Positions 1 through 7,275 of a DNA stretch of 24,307 nucleotides are shown in pieces. The stretch's first letter is position 1; each line of letters begins with the position of its first letter. This DNA comes from an uncultured Prevotella sp. (GTDB lineage Bacteria > Bacteroidota > Bacteroidia > Bacteroidales > Bacteroidaceae), in assembly GCA_934202525.1 (NCBI GenBank), contig CAKPYB010000043.1:1-24307 (forward strand), in the 5' to 3' direction. The translations under genes and the position numbers were made by a program. The notes beneath the pieces are model-generated. The model made no database searches. It worked only from the letters and a program-made list of their open reading frames with translations, and had not been told where the DNA came from.

Positions 1-57
1 AGGTGTAAAGACAGCGATGTCAAAGCCGAGCATTACTAATTGCCCGAACACTTTCTT
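1..57 (+). rRNA. rrl: 23S ribosomal RNA, 3' end (partial)
   Basis: The first bases resemble the conserved 3' end of Bacteroidetes 23S rRNA, with the AGGTGTAAAGACAGCGATG block, the GCCGAGCATTACTAATTGCCCG block and then a short tail. The gene continues to the left of the window. The 3' limit near base 57 is an estimate, because the closing helix with the 23S 5' end lies outside the window. The 5S gene just downstream on the same strand supports the call. Confidence 0.85.
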
Positions 58-64
58 TATTATA

Positions 65-88
65 GTTCATAGTTTCAACTGTATGAAC
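65..88. repeat. Short inverted repeat in the 23S-5S spacer
   Basis: GTTCATA (65-71) and TATGAAC (82-88) form a perfect 7-bp inverted repeat with a 10-base loop, just after the 23S end. In an rRNA precursor it could be a small processing hairpin; that role is inferred. Confidence 0.45.
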
Positions 89-113
89 AGTCTGAATGGT
101 GCTGAAAGTTGTA

Positions 114-144
114 ATTCAACATTCAACAATCAACATTCAACATT
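114..144. repeat. Tandem heptamer repeat ATTCAAC
   Basis: Four consecutive 7-base units, ATTCAAC, ATTCAAC, AATCAAC and ATTCAAC, are followed by a partial unit ATT. They lie in the spacer between 23S and 5S. Such arrays can vary in copy number by slippage. No function is visible. Confidence 0.8.
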
Positions 145-187
145 ACTTATACGTTTGCTTGTGTGCAAATACGTCATAACCCATTAT

Positions 188-298
<111 letters not shown>

Positions 299-310
299 TT
301 TCAATTTCAG

Positions 311-352
311 AAGCCTCGATTACGAAAGTAGTCGGGGCTTTTCTGTTTTTTT
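311..352 (+). terminator. Rho-independent terminator of the rRNA operon
   Basis: AGCCTCGATTAC and GTAGTCGGGGCT pair around a GAAA tetraloop, with one G-T pair near the base, and are followed by a T-rich run (TTTTCTGTTTTTTT). It lies 13 bases after the 5S gene. Confidence 0.9.
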
Positions 353-386
353 ATCTGCTCAAGATGTTTTTTATCAGCAGATGACG

Positions 387-414
387 TTGATTACACGGAT
401 TTTTATTATCTTTG
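387..414 (+). promoter_or_regulatory. Bacteroidetes-type promoter for the histidine kinase
   Basis: A TATCTTTG -7 element lies at 407-414 with a TTG at 387-389, 17 bases upstream, matching the Bacteroidetes -33/-7 consensus. The kinase ATG begins 5 bases after the -7 element, so the transcript probably starts at or next to the start codon. Confidence 0.75.
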
Positions 415-418
415 CAGC

Positions 419-1585
419 ATGATTTGGACCGATAGAATAAGACAGGTGAAGATTTTTTTGGTGATAGCGGCAGTGTTTATTGCTGTCGCCTCTCTTGTTG
501 TGTCTCATTTTCTTGTTCGTGATCTAGCAGAAGAGGAACGCAACCGTATGGCGGTTTGGGCTGAAGCTATGCGTACGCTCAATAATGCCGATGAGAATAC
601 TGACTTGAACTTGGTATTGAAGGTTATCAATGAAAATAATTCCATTCCGGTTATCGTAATGGATTCTGAAAACCATGCTCAGACTTTTCGTAATGTTGAT
701 GTGGAAGGGAAAGATTATGTAGATTCCCTTGCTTATGCTTCTGCCATCGGTCAGCGGCTCTTGAAACAAGGCAAGAATATTAAAATTGAACTAGATGATT
801 CAACGCATGACTATATTCAGGTTTGCTATGATGAATCCCTCATGATACGACGTCTGTCAGCTTATCCTTATATTCAGTTGGGGGTAGTCATGCTCTTTGT
901 GGTTATTGCCATCTTTGCTTTGCTTACTTCCAAAAGAGCGGAACAGAATAAGGTGTGGGTGGGGTTGTCTAAAGAAACTGCTCATCAGTTGGGTACTCCA
1001 ATTTCCAGTCTGATGGCTTGGATTGAAATTCTGAAGATGAATTATCCGGATGACGAACTCATTCCTGAAATGAACAAGGATATCCAGCGTTTGCAACTGA
1101 TAGCAGACCGTTTCTCAAAGATAGGTGCCCTGCCAGAACCTGTTCCTGCAAGTTTGAACGAAGTGATGAATCATGTTATAGACTACATGGATCGTCGAAC
1201 ATCGAAGAATGTTAAAATGGTGAAGGAAATACCTGAACAGGATGTTATCGTTAAGATGAATGCCTCTCTCTTTGAATGGGTGATAGAAAATCTGTCGAAG
1301 AATGCTGTTGATGCTATGGGAGCAAATGGTGGACAGATTACGCTCCATGTGGAAGAAATAGATGATAAAGCTATTATAGAAGTTTCAGATACAGGAAATG
1401 GTATAAGAAAAAAGGATTTGAAGAATGTATTCCGTCCCGGTTTTACTACCAAAAAGCGAGGCTGGGGCTTAGGTTTATCACTAGCTAAACGAATCGTTGA
1501 AGAATACCATCATGGTAAAATATGGGTGAAAAGTACAGAAATTGGGCATGGAACCACCTTCAGAATCGAGTTAAAGAAAGAATAA
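419..1585 (+). CDS. Membrane sensor histidine kinase (orphan)
   Basis: This 388-residue protein is a two-component sensor kinase. It has a membrane segment at about residues 11-32, an extracytoplasmic sensor region of about 120 residues, and a second membrane segment at about 153-171. The H-box SKETAHQLGTPISSL follows directly, with the phosphorylated His at 189. The catalytic domain shows the N-box NLSKNAVDAM (291-300), the G1 box DTGNGI (334-339), FRPGFTTKKRG and the G2 box WGLGLSLAKRIVEEYH. No HAMP domain fits between the second membrane segment and the H-box, and the sensor region matches no family I recognise. No response regulator is encoded in the window, so its partner and signal are unknown. 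The chosen ATG keeps the first membrane segment; it has no ribosome binding site and lies almost on the promoter. Confidence 0.93.
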   Translation: MIWTDRIRQVKIFLVIAAVFIAVASLVVSHFLVRDLAEEERNRMAVWAEAMRTLNNADENTDLNLVLKVINENNSIPVIVMDSENHAQTFRNVDVEGKDYVDSLAYASAIGQRLLKQGKNIKIELDDSTHDYIQVCYDESLMIRRLSAYPYIQLGVVMLFVVIAIFALLTSKRAEQNKVWVGLSKETAHQLGTPISSLMAWIEILKMNYPDDELIPEMNKDIQRLQLIADRFSKIGALPEPVPASLNEVMNHVIDYMDRRTSKNVKMVKEIPEQDVIVKMNASLFEWVIENLSKNAVDAMGANGGQITLHVEEIDDKAIIEVSDTGNGIRKKDLKNVFRPGFTTKKRGWGLGLSLAKRIVEEYHHGKIWVKSTEIGHGTTFRIELKKE

Positions 1586-1651
1586 TCAATTAATAATGAG
1601 TGATTTTAGTGATTTTTACATAAAAAATTATTTTATCTCAAAAATTATTTG

Positions 1652-1661
1652 TAACTTTGCA
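1652..1661 (+). promoter_or_regulatory. -7 promoter element for yceD-rpmF-fabH
   Basis: TAACTTTGCA fits the Bacteroidetes -7 consensus TAnnTTTG with the local CA extension. The upstream -33 element is weak. The yceD-like start codon is about 28 bases further on, giving a short leader. Confidence 0.7.
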
Positions 1662-1689
1662 GCCCGAAACAATATAGTATATATTGAAT

Positions 1690-2208
1690 ATGTGTAACAT
1701 AGATTCTTTTAAGATTGATTTGAAAGCTTTACCTCAAGGTATAACCGAAAAGGAATTTAAGCTTACCAATGAATATTTTGAGGCAATCGATGCTCCTGAT
1801 GTTCAGAGAGGCGAGTTGTCAAGTAGTCTGTCTATCAATAGGACGGATGACTTCTTCGAACTCAATTTCCATACTGAGGGAGTGGTTCACATACCATGCG
1901 ACATCTGTCTGGACGATATGGATCAAACCATTGAGACTAATGACAGGCTAGTCGTAAAATTCGGAGAAGAGTACTCAGAGGATGATGATCTGGTGACTGT
2001 GGCCGAGAACGAAGGAATACTCGATGTCGCCTGGTTTATCTATGAATTTATAGATCTCAATATTCCCATCAAGCATGTGCATGCACCTGGAAAATGCAAC
2101 CCTGCTATGATTGAAAAGCTCAATGAGCATTCTGCCGCCCGAAGCGGTGAGGAAGAAGAGGAAACTGTAGATCCACGCTGGGAAGCTCTATTGAAATTGA
2201 AAAAATAA
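1690..2208 (+). CDS. yceD: DUF177/YceD family protein, 23S rRNA accumulation
   Basis: This 172-residue soluble protein belongs to the DUF177/YceD family, which is linked to 23S rRNA accumulation and usually encoded just before rpmF, as here. The family's central cysteine motif is visible as IPCDICLDDM, followed by an acidic stretch and a PGKCNP motif. The C-terminus is acidic (GEEEEETVDPRW) and ends in lysines. I prefer the ATG at 1690; a TTG six bases upstream in frame would add only two residues. Its exact molecular activity is not known to me. The gene is separated from rpmF by 28 bases and is probably cotranscribed with it. Confidence 0.88.
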   Translation: MCNIDSFKIDLKALPQGITEKEFKLTNEYFEAIDAPDVQRGELSSSLSINRTDDFFELNFHTEGVVHIPCDICLDDMDQTIETNDRLVVKFGEEYSEDDDLVTVAENEGILDVAWFIYEFIDLNIPIKHVHAPGKCNPAMIEKLNEHSAARSGEEEEETVDPRWEALLKLKK

Positions 2209-2236
2209 AAATTAAAATTTTAAACATTTAAAAATT

Positions 2237-2422
2237 ATGGCACATCCTAAAAGAAGACAGTCAAAGACACGTACACTTAAGAGAAGAACTCATGATAAGG
2301 CAGTAGCTCCTACATTGGCAGTTTGCCCTAACTGTGGTGCATACTATGTATACCACACTGTTTGCCCTACTTGCGGTTACTATCGTGGTAAGGTTGCAAT
2401 CGTTAAGGAAGCAGCTGAATAA
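2237..2422 (+). CDS. rpmF: 50S ribosomal protein L32
   Basis: The 61-residue product has the basic L32 start MAHPKRRQSKTRTLKRR and a zinc ribbon with CPNC (Cys30, Cys33) and CPTC (Cys43, Cys46). All four cysteines are kept, so this is the zinc-binding C+ form. It is a structural component of the large ribosomal subunit. Its stop codon overlaps the fabH start codon by one base (TAATG), which suggests translational coupling. Confidence 0.98.
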   Translation: MAHPKRRQSKTRTLKRRTHDKAVAPTLAVCPNCGAYYVYHTVCPTCGYYRGKVAIVKEAAE

Positions 2423-3435
2423 TGGGTAAAATTAATGCTGTAATTACAGGTGTCGGTGGCTACGTGCCAGACTATATCCTCAACAACGAGGAATTGTCTC
2501 GCATGGTAGATACTACAGATGAGTGGATTACCACCCGTGTGGGTATCAAAGAGCGCCGCATCCTTACAGAGGAAGGCCTCGGAACCAGCTATCTGGCGCG
2601 TAAAGCTGCCAAGCAGTTGATTCAGAAGACTGGCGTTGATCCGGATACAATCGATGCACTGATTGTAACAACCACGACACCTGACTACAAGTTCCCTTCT
2701 ACAGCATCTATCGTCCTCGGTAAGCTGGGCTTGAAGAATGCTTTCGCATTTGACTTCTCTGCAGCTTGCTGTGGATTCTTGTATACCCTTGATGTTGCTG
2801 CAAGCATGATTCAGAGTGGTAGATACAAGAAGATTATTGTGATTGGTGCTGACAAGATGTCTTCATTGGTAGATTACACAGACCGTGCTACTTGTGTTCT
2901 CTTCGGAGATGGAGCAGGTGCGGTTTTGGTGGAGGCAACTGAAGAGGAGAACGTTGGTGTTCAGAACTCATACCTTCGTACAGATGGACAAGGTTTGCCT
3001 TTCCTTCACATGAAGGCTGGTGGTTCTGTTTGCCCTCCATCACATTTTACAGTTGATCATCGTCTGCATTATCTTTATCAGGAAGGTCGTACTGTATTCC
3101 GTTACGCAGTAACAGATATGAGCAACGACGTGATGAAGATCATGGAAATGAACAATCTGAAGGCTGATGATGTGAACTGGGTAATTCCTCACGAGGCTAA
3201 TCTCCGTATTATCGAGGCTGTAACCAAGCGTGCTGGAATTCCACTTGATAAGGTGGTTGTAAACATCGATCATTATGGAAATACTAGTGCAGCAACAATT
3301 CCATTGGCACTCTGGGATGCTGAAAGCCAATTGAAGAAGGGCGATAACGTCATCTTCACAGCATTTGGTGCAGGATTTGTACATGGCGCTTCTTTCTATA
3401 AGTGGGCGTATGATGGCGCTGCTTACGGAAAGTAA
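2422..3435 (+). CDS. fabH: 3-oxoacyl-[ACP] synthase III (KAS III)
   Basis: This 337-residue enzyme starts type II fatty acid synthesis by condensing an acyl-CoA with malonyl-ACP. The KAS III triad is present: Cys116 in DFSAACCGF, His247 in IPHEAN and Asn277 in HYGNTSAA. GDGAGAVLV and the C-terminal FGAGFVHGASFY glycine-rich segment also fit. The usual AACAGF motif reads AACCGF, so a second Cys follows the catalytic one. The gene overlaps the rpmF stop by one base, and the rpmF-fabH order is widespread. A long terminator-like hairpin follows. Bacteria of this group can carry more than one FabH, so substrate preference cannot be read from this copy alone. Confidence 0.97.
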   Translation: MGKINAVITGVGGYVPDYILNNEELSRMVDTTDEWITTRVGIKERRILTEEGLGTSYLARKAAKQLIQKTGVDPDTIDALIVTTTTPDYKFPSTASIVLGKLGLKNAFAFDFSAACCGFLYTLDVAASMIQSGRYKKIIVIGADKMSSLVDYTDRATCVLFGDGAGAVLVEATEEENVGVQNSYLRTDGQGLPFLHMKAGGSVCPPSHFTVDHRLHYLYQEGRTVFRYAVTDMSNDVMKIMEMNNLKADDVNWVIPHEANLRIIEAVTKRAGIPLDKVVVNIDHYGNTSAATIPLALWDAESQLKKGDNVIFTAFGAGFVHGASFYKWAYDGAAYGK

Positions 3436-3470
3436 TCTATAAAAATAGGATAGAATAATAATCTATATAA

Positions 3471-3520
3471 GGAAACGCATCTTTCTTATTTCTCTATAAA
3501 TAAGTAAGGATGCGTTTCTT
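3471..3520 (+). terminator. Long hairpin terminator after fabH
   Basis: AAACGCATC (3473-3481) pairs with GATGCGTTT (3509-3517). The stem continues inward through TTATTT/AAATAA with one bulge, giving roughly 18 pairs. Only a short T-rich tail (CTTTAG) follows, so termination may be partial. It separates the yceD-rpmF-fabH unit from era. Confidence 0.7.
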
Positions 3521-3581
3521 TAGCTTAAAAACAATAGAGCTTAACTTCTTGATAGTAAAATTTTGCTAAATTCAATTTTTT

Positions 3582-4463
3582 ATGCATAAAGCTGGTTTCG
3601 TAAATATAGTAGGTAACCCTAATGTGGGAAAAAGTACCTTGATGAATCAATTGGTGGGTGAACGTATTAGTATTGCAACTTTTAAGGCTCAGACAACCCG
3701 TCATCGTATCATGGGTATTGTGAATACTGATGATATGCAGATTGTATTTTCTGATACTCCTGGTGTTTTGAAGCCTAATTACAAGATGCAGGAGATGATG
3801 CTTGCCTTCTCTGAGAGTGCATTGGCGGATGCTGATGTGCTGCTTTATGTGACTGATGTGATAGAAAACCCTGAAAAGAACATGGAATTCTTGGAAAAGG
3901 TTAAGAAAATGCAGATTCCTGTACTCTTGCTCATCAACAAGATTGATCAGAGTGATCCGAAGAAGTTGGGTGATATTGTTGAAAAATGGCACTCTTTGTT
4001 GCCTAATGCAGAGATTCTTCCTATCTCAGCGAAGAATAAATTCGGAACGGATATGCTCTTGAAGCGCATTAAGGAACTCTTGCCGGAATCTCCTGCTTTC
4101 TTTGATAAGGATCAGCTGACAGACAAGCCTGCCCGTTTCTTCGTTTCAGAGATTATCCGAGAAAAGATTTTGCTCTATTATGATAAGGAGATACCTTATT
4201 CTGTAGAGGTAAGAGTGGAGCGATTTAAGGAAGATGAAAAACGTATCCACATTAATGCGGTGATTTATGTTGAACGTGATTCCCAAAAGGGTATCATCAT
4301 CGGGCACCAGGGTATCGCATTGAAAAAGGTGAATACCGAGAGTCGTAAGGCTTTGGAAAAGTTCTTCGACAAGAAAATCTTCTTGGAGACTTTCGTAAAA
4401 GTTGATAAGGATTGGCGCAGCTCTCAGCGAGAACTTGATGCCTTTGGATATAATCCGGAATAA
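3582..4463 (+). CDS. era: GTPase Era
   Basis: This 293-residue GTPase acts in 30S subunit maturation by binding the 3' region of 16S rRNA. The G domain shows G1 GNPNVGKST (11-19), the switch I threonines in AQTTRHR, G3 DTPG (58-61), G4 NKID (119-122) and ISAKNKFG (G5). The C-terminal KH domain carries the GHQG loop (241-244) in KGIIIGHQGIALKKV. Length is close to the family norm of about 300. The ATG at 3582 fits, since the G1 motif begins at residue 11. Only an imperfect promoter-like TAAAATTTTG (3556-3565) is seen upstream. The next gene, der, is a related GTPase for the large subunit. Confidence 0.98.
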   Translation: MHKAGFVNIVGNPNVGKSTLMNQLVGERISIATFKAQTTRHRIMGIVNTDDMQIVFSDTPGVLKPNYKMQEMMLAFSESALADADVLLYVTDVIENPEKNMEFLEKVKKMQIPVLLLINKIDQSDPKKLGDIVEKWHSLLPNAEILPISAKNKFGTDMLLKRIKELLPESPAFFDKDQLTDKPARFFVSEIIREKILLYYDKEIPYSVEVRVERFKEDEKRIHINAVIYVERDSQKGIIIGHQGIALKKVNTESRKALEKFFDKKIFLETFVKVDKDWRSSQRELDAFGYNPE

Positions 4464-4532
4464 TTGATAGTTAAGAGTTAATAGTTTAAAGACGCCCTTA
4501 ATAACTATAAACTATCAACTGTAAACTATCAA
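4464..4532. repeat. AACTATCAA repeats in direct and inverted orientation
   Basis: AACTATCAA occurs at 4510-4518 and 4524-4532 inside a 14-bp direct repeat (TAAACTATCAACT plus one base). Its reverse complement TTGATAGTT lies at 4464-4472, directly after the era stop codon. The flanking halves can fold into an AT-rich hairpin downstream of era. No strong T-run follows, so it is not a clear terminator. Confidence 0.7.
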
Positions 4533-4540
4533 CTAAAATA

Positions 4541-4671
4541 ACTCCTCCCTGAATGTAATCGAGGGAGTGACTCTCGCCAAAAGAGCGAGGGCCGGAGCAA
4601 GGTCAGCTTCGGCAAATTATTAACTTGGATGCAGAGACCACATCCTTGAATACCTCCTAAAAGGAAGGAGG
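4541..4671 (+). other. Candidate structured leader of der: five successive hairpins
   Basis: Five stems follow one another. H1: CTCCCT 4545-4550 with AGGGAG 4562-4567. H2: CTCTCGC 4571-4577 with GCGAGGG 4585-4591. H3: GCCGGAGC 4591-4598 with GCTTCGGC 4606-4613, one G-T pair. H4: GGATG 4627-4631 with CATCC 4641-4645. H5: CCTCCT 4653-4658 with AGGAGG 4666-4671. H2, H3 and H5 each have 7-base loops. H2 and H3 share base 4591, so one end pair is exclusive. H5 buries the Shine-Dalgarno site upstream of der. I do not recognise it as a known RNA family; it could be a leader RNA, a small RNA or a dispersed repeat. Confidence 0.5.
4661..4671 (+). promoter_or_regulatory. Strong Shine-Dalgarno site before der
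   Basis: AAGGAAGGAGG is a near-perfect complement of the 16S 3' end. It is unusual here, since most genes in this window have no recognisable site. Its end is 13 bases from the der ATG (4685), longer than usual, but only 3 bases from an out-of-frame ATG at 4675. It pairs with CCTCCT at 4653-4658. Confidence 0.6.
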
Positions 4672-4684
4672 ATAATGACTGTTT

Positions 4685-5998
4685 ATGGCAAATTTAGTAG
4701 CTATTGTAGGACGCCCTAATGTGGGTAAGTCTACTTTATTTAATCGTTTGACTCAATCACGTCGCGCTATCGTTAGTGATACTGCCGGTACTACTCGTGA
4801 CCGCCAGTATGGTAAGTGCAGTTGGAATGGTAGAGAATTTTCGGTTGTTGATACCGGTGGTTGGGTTGTAAAATCTGATGATATTTTTGAAGATGCTATC
4901 CGCAAGCAGGTGCTTGTTGCTACCGAAGAGGCTGACCTGGTTCTCTTCCTGGTAGACGTTAACACTGGCCTTACTGATTGGGATGAAGACGTGGCGCTTA
5001 TTTTGCGTCGTGCCAAATTGCCTGTTATCCTTGTTGCTAACAAGGTTGATAACAGCGCAGAGTATTATCAGGCTGCTGAGTTCTACAAGTTGGGCTTGGG
5101 TGATCCTCAGTGTATCAGTGCTGCTACAGGTGGTGGTACTGGTGATTTGCTTGATATGATTCTGGACAAACTTCAAGACAATCCGGAGGAGGCAATCGAA
5201 GAAGATATTCCTCGTTTTGCGGTAGTAGGTCGTCCGAATGCTGGTAAGAGTAGCATTATCAATGCTTTTATCGGTGAGGATCGTAATATCGTGACAGAAA
5301 TTGCTGGTACTACACGTGATAGTATCTATACCAGATACGATAAGTTTGGTTTCGATTTTTACCTGGTTGATACAGCTGGTATCCGTCGTAAGAACAAGGT
5401 AAGCGAAGACTTGGAATTCTATTCAGTGATGCGTTCTATCCGTGCCATCGAGAATAGTGATGTCTGCATCCTGATGCTCGATGCTACCCGTGGTATCGAG
5501 ACCCAGGATATGAACATCTTCCAGTTGATTCAGAAGAACAACAAGAGTCTGGTAGTTGTAGTAAACAAATGGGATTTGGTTGAGGAGAAGAATCAGAAGG
5601 TAATTGATACTTTTGAAAATGCAATCCGCAAGCGTATGGCCCCATTCGTAGACTTTCCTATCATCTTTGCTTCAGCCTTGACTAAGCAGCGTATTTTCCG
5701 AGTATTGGAAACTGCCAAGGAAGTTTACCAGAACCGTAAGGCTCATATTGGAACTTCTAAGTTGAATGAGGTGATGTTGCCTATTATCGAGGCATATCCT
5801 CCACAGAGCATAAAGGGTAAGTATATCAAAATTAAGTATTGCACCCAGTTGCCTAATACAACGATTCCTTCGTTTGTGTTCTATGCAAACTTGCCTCAGT
5901 ATGTCAAGGAGAACTATCGCCGTTTCCTGGAGAATAAGATTCGTGAGAACTGGTCATTACATGGCTGTCCTATCAACGTCTTCATTCGTCAGAAGTAA
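4685..5998 (+). CDS. der: Ribosome assembly GTPase Der (EngA)
   Basis: This 437-residue protein carries two GTPase domains in tandem and a C-terminal KH-like domain, and works in 50S subunit assembly. Domain 1 has GRPNVGKST (9-17), AGTTRDR and NKVD (119-122). Domain 2 has GRPNAGKSS (182-190), [15 protein letters not shown] (229-236) and NKWD (294-297). The C-terminal KH-like part runs from about 350 to the end. The length is typical of compact Der proteins outside the gamma-proteobacteria. The ATG at 4685 is fixed by the G1 motif starting at residue 9. No promoter motif is visible between era and der, so it may be read through from era via the structured spacer. Confidence 0.98.
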   Translation: MANLVAIVGRPNVGKSTLFNRLTQSRRAIVSDTAGTTRDRQYGKCSWNGREFSVVDTGGWVVKSDDIFEDAIRKQVLVATEEADLVLFLVDVNTGLTDWDEDVALILRRAKLPVILVANKVDNSAEYYQAAEFYKLGLGDPQCISAATGGGTGDLLDMILDKLQDNPEEAIEEDIPRFAVVGRPNAGKSSIINAFIGEDRNIVTEIAGTTRDSIYTRYDKFGFDFYLVDTAGIRRKNKVSEDLEFYSVMRSIRAIENSDVCILMLDATRGIETQDMNIFQLIQKNNKSLVVVVNKWDLVEEKNQKVIDTFENAIRKRMAPFVDFPIIFASALTKQRIFRVLETAKEVYQNRKAHIGTSKLNEVMLPIIEAYPPQSIKGKYIKIKYCTQLPNTTIPSFVFYANLPQYVKENYRRFLENKIRENWSLHGCPINVFIRQK

Positions 5999-6037
5999 AT
6001 AAATGAAGCGAAGAATGCAGAATCAAAGTGTATAAAA

Positions 6038-6436
6038 ATGAAGAAACTTTTGATTTTTATGATATTCATGATGGGATTGTTTTTTTCTTCCTGTAGGGAG
6101 GAGAAACCTGATCCTGGCTATCTTGCAGGTATTGCTGCCAAGGGATATTATGATTTGCTTTTAGAGGGCAAGTATAAGGAGTTTGTAGATGGTTACAATC
6201 AACCTTATCGGTTGCCAAATGGCTATCAGGATCAATTGCTGATGAATGCTAAAATGTTTGTTGAGCAGCAGCAAGATGAACATAAAGGTATGGTTAAGGT
6301 GAATGTTCTGAATGCAAAAGCTGATACAGCGCATCATGTTGCTGATGTTTTTCTGCAAGTGGTGTATGGTGACAGTACTAAAGAACAGATTGTGGTACCT
6401 ATGGTAGAGGTCAAGGATGCCTGGAAAATGAGATAG
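6038..6436 (+). CDS. Small lipoprotein of unknown function
   Basis: The 132-residue product begins with a lipoprotein signal: MKK, a hydrophobic stretch rich in Phe and Met, then the lipobox FFSSC with Cys19 as the lipid-carrying residue. After it comes REEKPDPGY, then a mixed alpha/beta domain: a helix (LAGIAAKGYYDLLLEGKY), a YNQPYRLPNGY segment and paired strands ending in VEVKDAWKMR. The layout, a helical first half followed by strands ending in a DAW-K motif, recalls small NTF2-like (DUF4878-type) lipoproteins, but that is a shape-based guess. It starts 39 bases after der and ends just before a strong terminator, so it may be the last gene of the der transcript. Confidence 0.8.
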   Translation: MKKLLIFMIFMMGLFFSSCREEKPDPGYLAGIAAKGYYDLLLEGKYKEFVDGYNQPYRLPNGYQDQLLMNAKMFVEQQQDEHKGMVKVNVLNAKADTAHHVADVFLQVVYGDSTKEQIVVPMVEVKDAWKMR

Positions 6437-6443
6437 TACCTAT

Positions 6444-6486
6444 AAAAAAGCCATCAGCTCGTTTCGGAGCTGATGGCTTTTTTTTG
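6444..6486. terminator. Bidirectional terminator between convergent genes
   Basis: AGCCATCAGCTC (6449-6460) and GAGCTGATGGCT pair perfectly over 12 bp around a 6-base loop, with A-run on the left and T-run on the right. It can therefore stop transcription from both sides, serving the lipoprotein gene on the plus strand and mlaF on the minus strand. Confidence 0.95.
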
Positions 6487-6498
6487 AACGATATCGTT

Positions 6499-7272
6499 TT
6501 ATTTGGTTTTAGCTTCTTCCAGCTCCACTTCTTTTACTTTGCGGAAGAGATCGGAAGCAAAGACTAAATCGTTGAGCTTCTCGTTTGTTGAGGTCATCAC
6601 TTCATCTTTGTTACCTTGCCATTCTTTATGACCTTGATAGATAAAGCAGATGTTTTCACCAATGCCCATCACCGAGTTCATGTCGTGGGTGTTGATGATG
6701 GTAGTCATATTATAGTCTTTGGTGATACCTGAAAGCAGTTCGTCTATCACAAGTGAGGTCTTTGGATCCAAACCTGAGTTTGGCTCGTCGCAGAACAAGT
6801 ATTTCGGATTCATTACGATGGCACGTGCAATAGCTACTCGTTTCTGCATACCCCCCGAGATTTCTCCAGGATATTTCTGCTGAGCCTCAATCAGATTGAC
6901 GCGGTCAAGGCATTCCTGAGCCCGTTTTATGCGTTCCCTGTAATTCATGGTAGAGAACATGTCAAGTGGAAACATGACATTCTCAAGTACATTCAGAGAG
7001 TCGAACAGGGCTGCACTTTGGAAAATCATTCCCATCTCGCGGCGCATCTGAACTTTTTCTTTTTTCGACATCCGGATGAAGTCACGGCCATCGTAGAGAA
7101 CTTCGCCACTTGTAGGTTGAAGCAATCCTACGAGATTCTTCACGAGTACGGTCTTTCCGGAACCGCTCTGTCCGATTATCAAATTAGTCTTTCCTGTTTC
7201 AAAGGTGACGTTTATATTGTCTAATACAACCTTGTCGCCAAACGACTTGGTGAGATTTCTAACTTCTATCAT
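6499..7272 (-). CDS. mlaF: MlaF-type ABC transporter ATPase
   Basis: This 257-residue ATPase belongs to the Mla/Mce lipid transport family, which moves phospholipids between the inner and outer membranes. It has Walker A GQSGSGKT (34-41), Q-loop Gln85, the signature ISGGMQKRVAIARA (138-151), Walker B YLFCDEPNSGLDP with catalytic Glu163, and the switch His196 in NTHDMNS. ISGGMQKR is typical of MlaF rather than of other ABC ATPases. It starts 3 bases after the end of the MlaE-type permease gene on the same strand, so the two form one unit. No MlaD/MCE partner gene is seen in the window. Confidence 0.93.
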   Translation of the reverse strand: MIEVRNLTKSFGDKVVLDNINVTFETGKTNLIIGQSGSGKTVLVKNLVGLLQPTSGEVLYDGRDFIRMSKKEKVQMRREMGMIFQSAALFDSLNVLENVMFPLDMFSTMNYRERIKRAQECLDRVNLIEAQQKYPGEISGGMQKRVAIARAIVMNPKYLFCDEPNSGLDPKTSLVIDELLSGITKDYNMTTIINTHDMNSVMGIGENICFIYQGHKEWQGNKDEVMTSTNEKLNDLVFASDLFRKVKEVELEEAKTK

Positions 7273-7275
7273 AGT

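Noticed and set aside
1684..1689. TTG as start of the yceD-like gene
   Set aside because: An ATG two codons later is the simpler choice and the two extra residues carry no conserved signal.
3556..3565. TAAAATTTTG as an era promoter
   Set aside because: It does not fit TAnnTTTG exactly in any register and has no -33 partner at the right distance. It remains possible but was not listed as a promoter.
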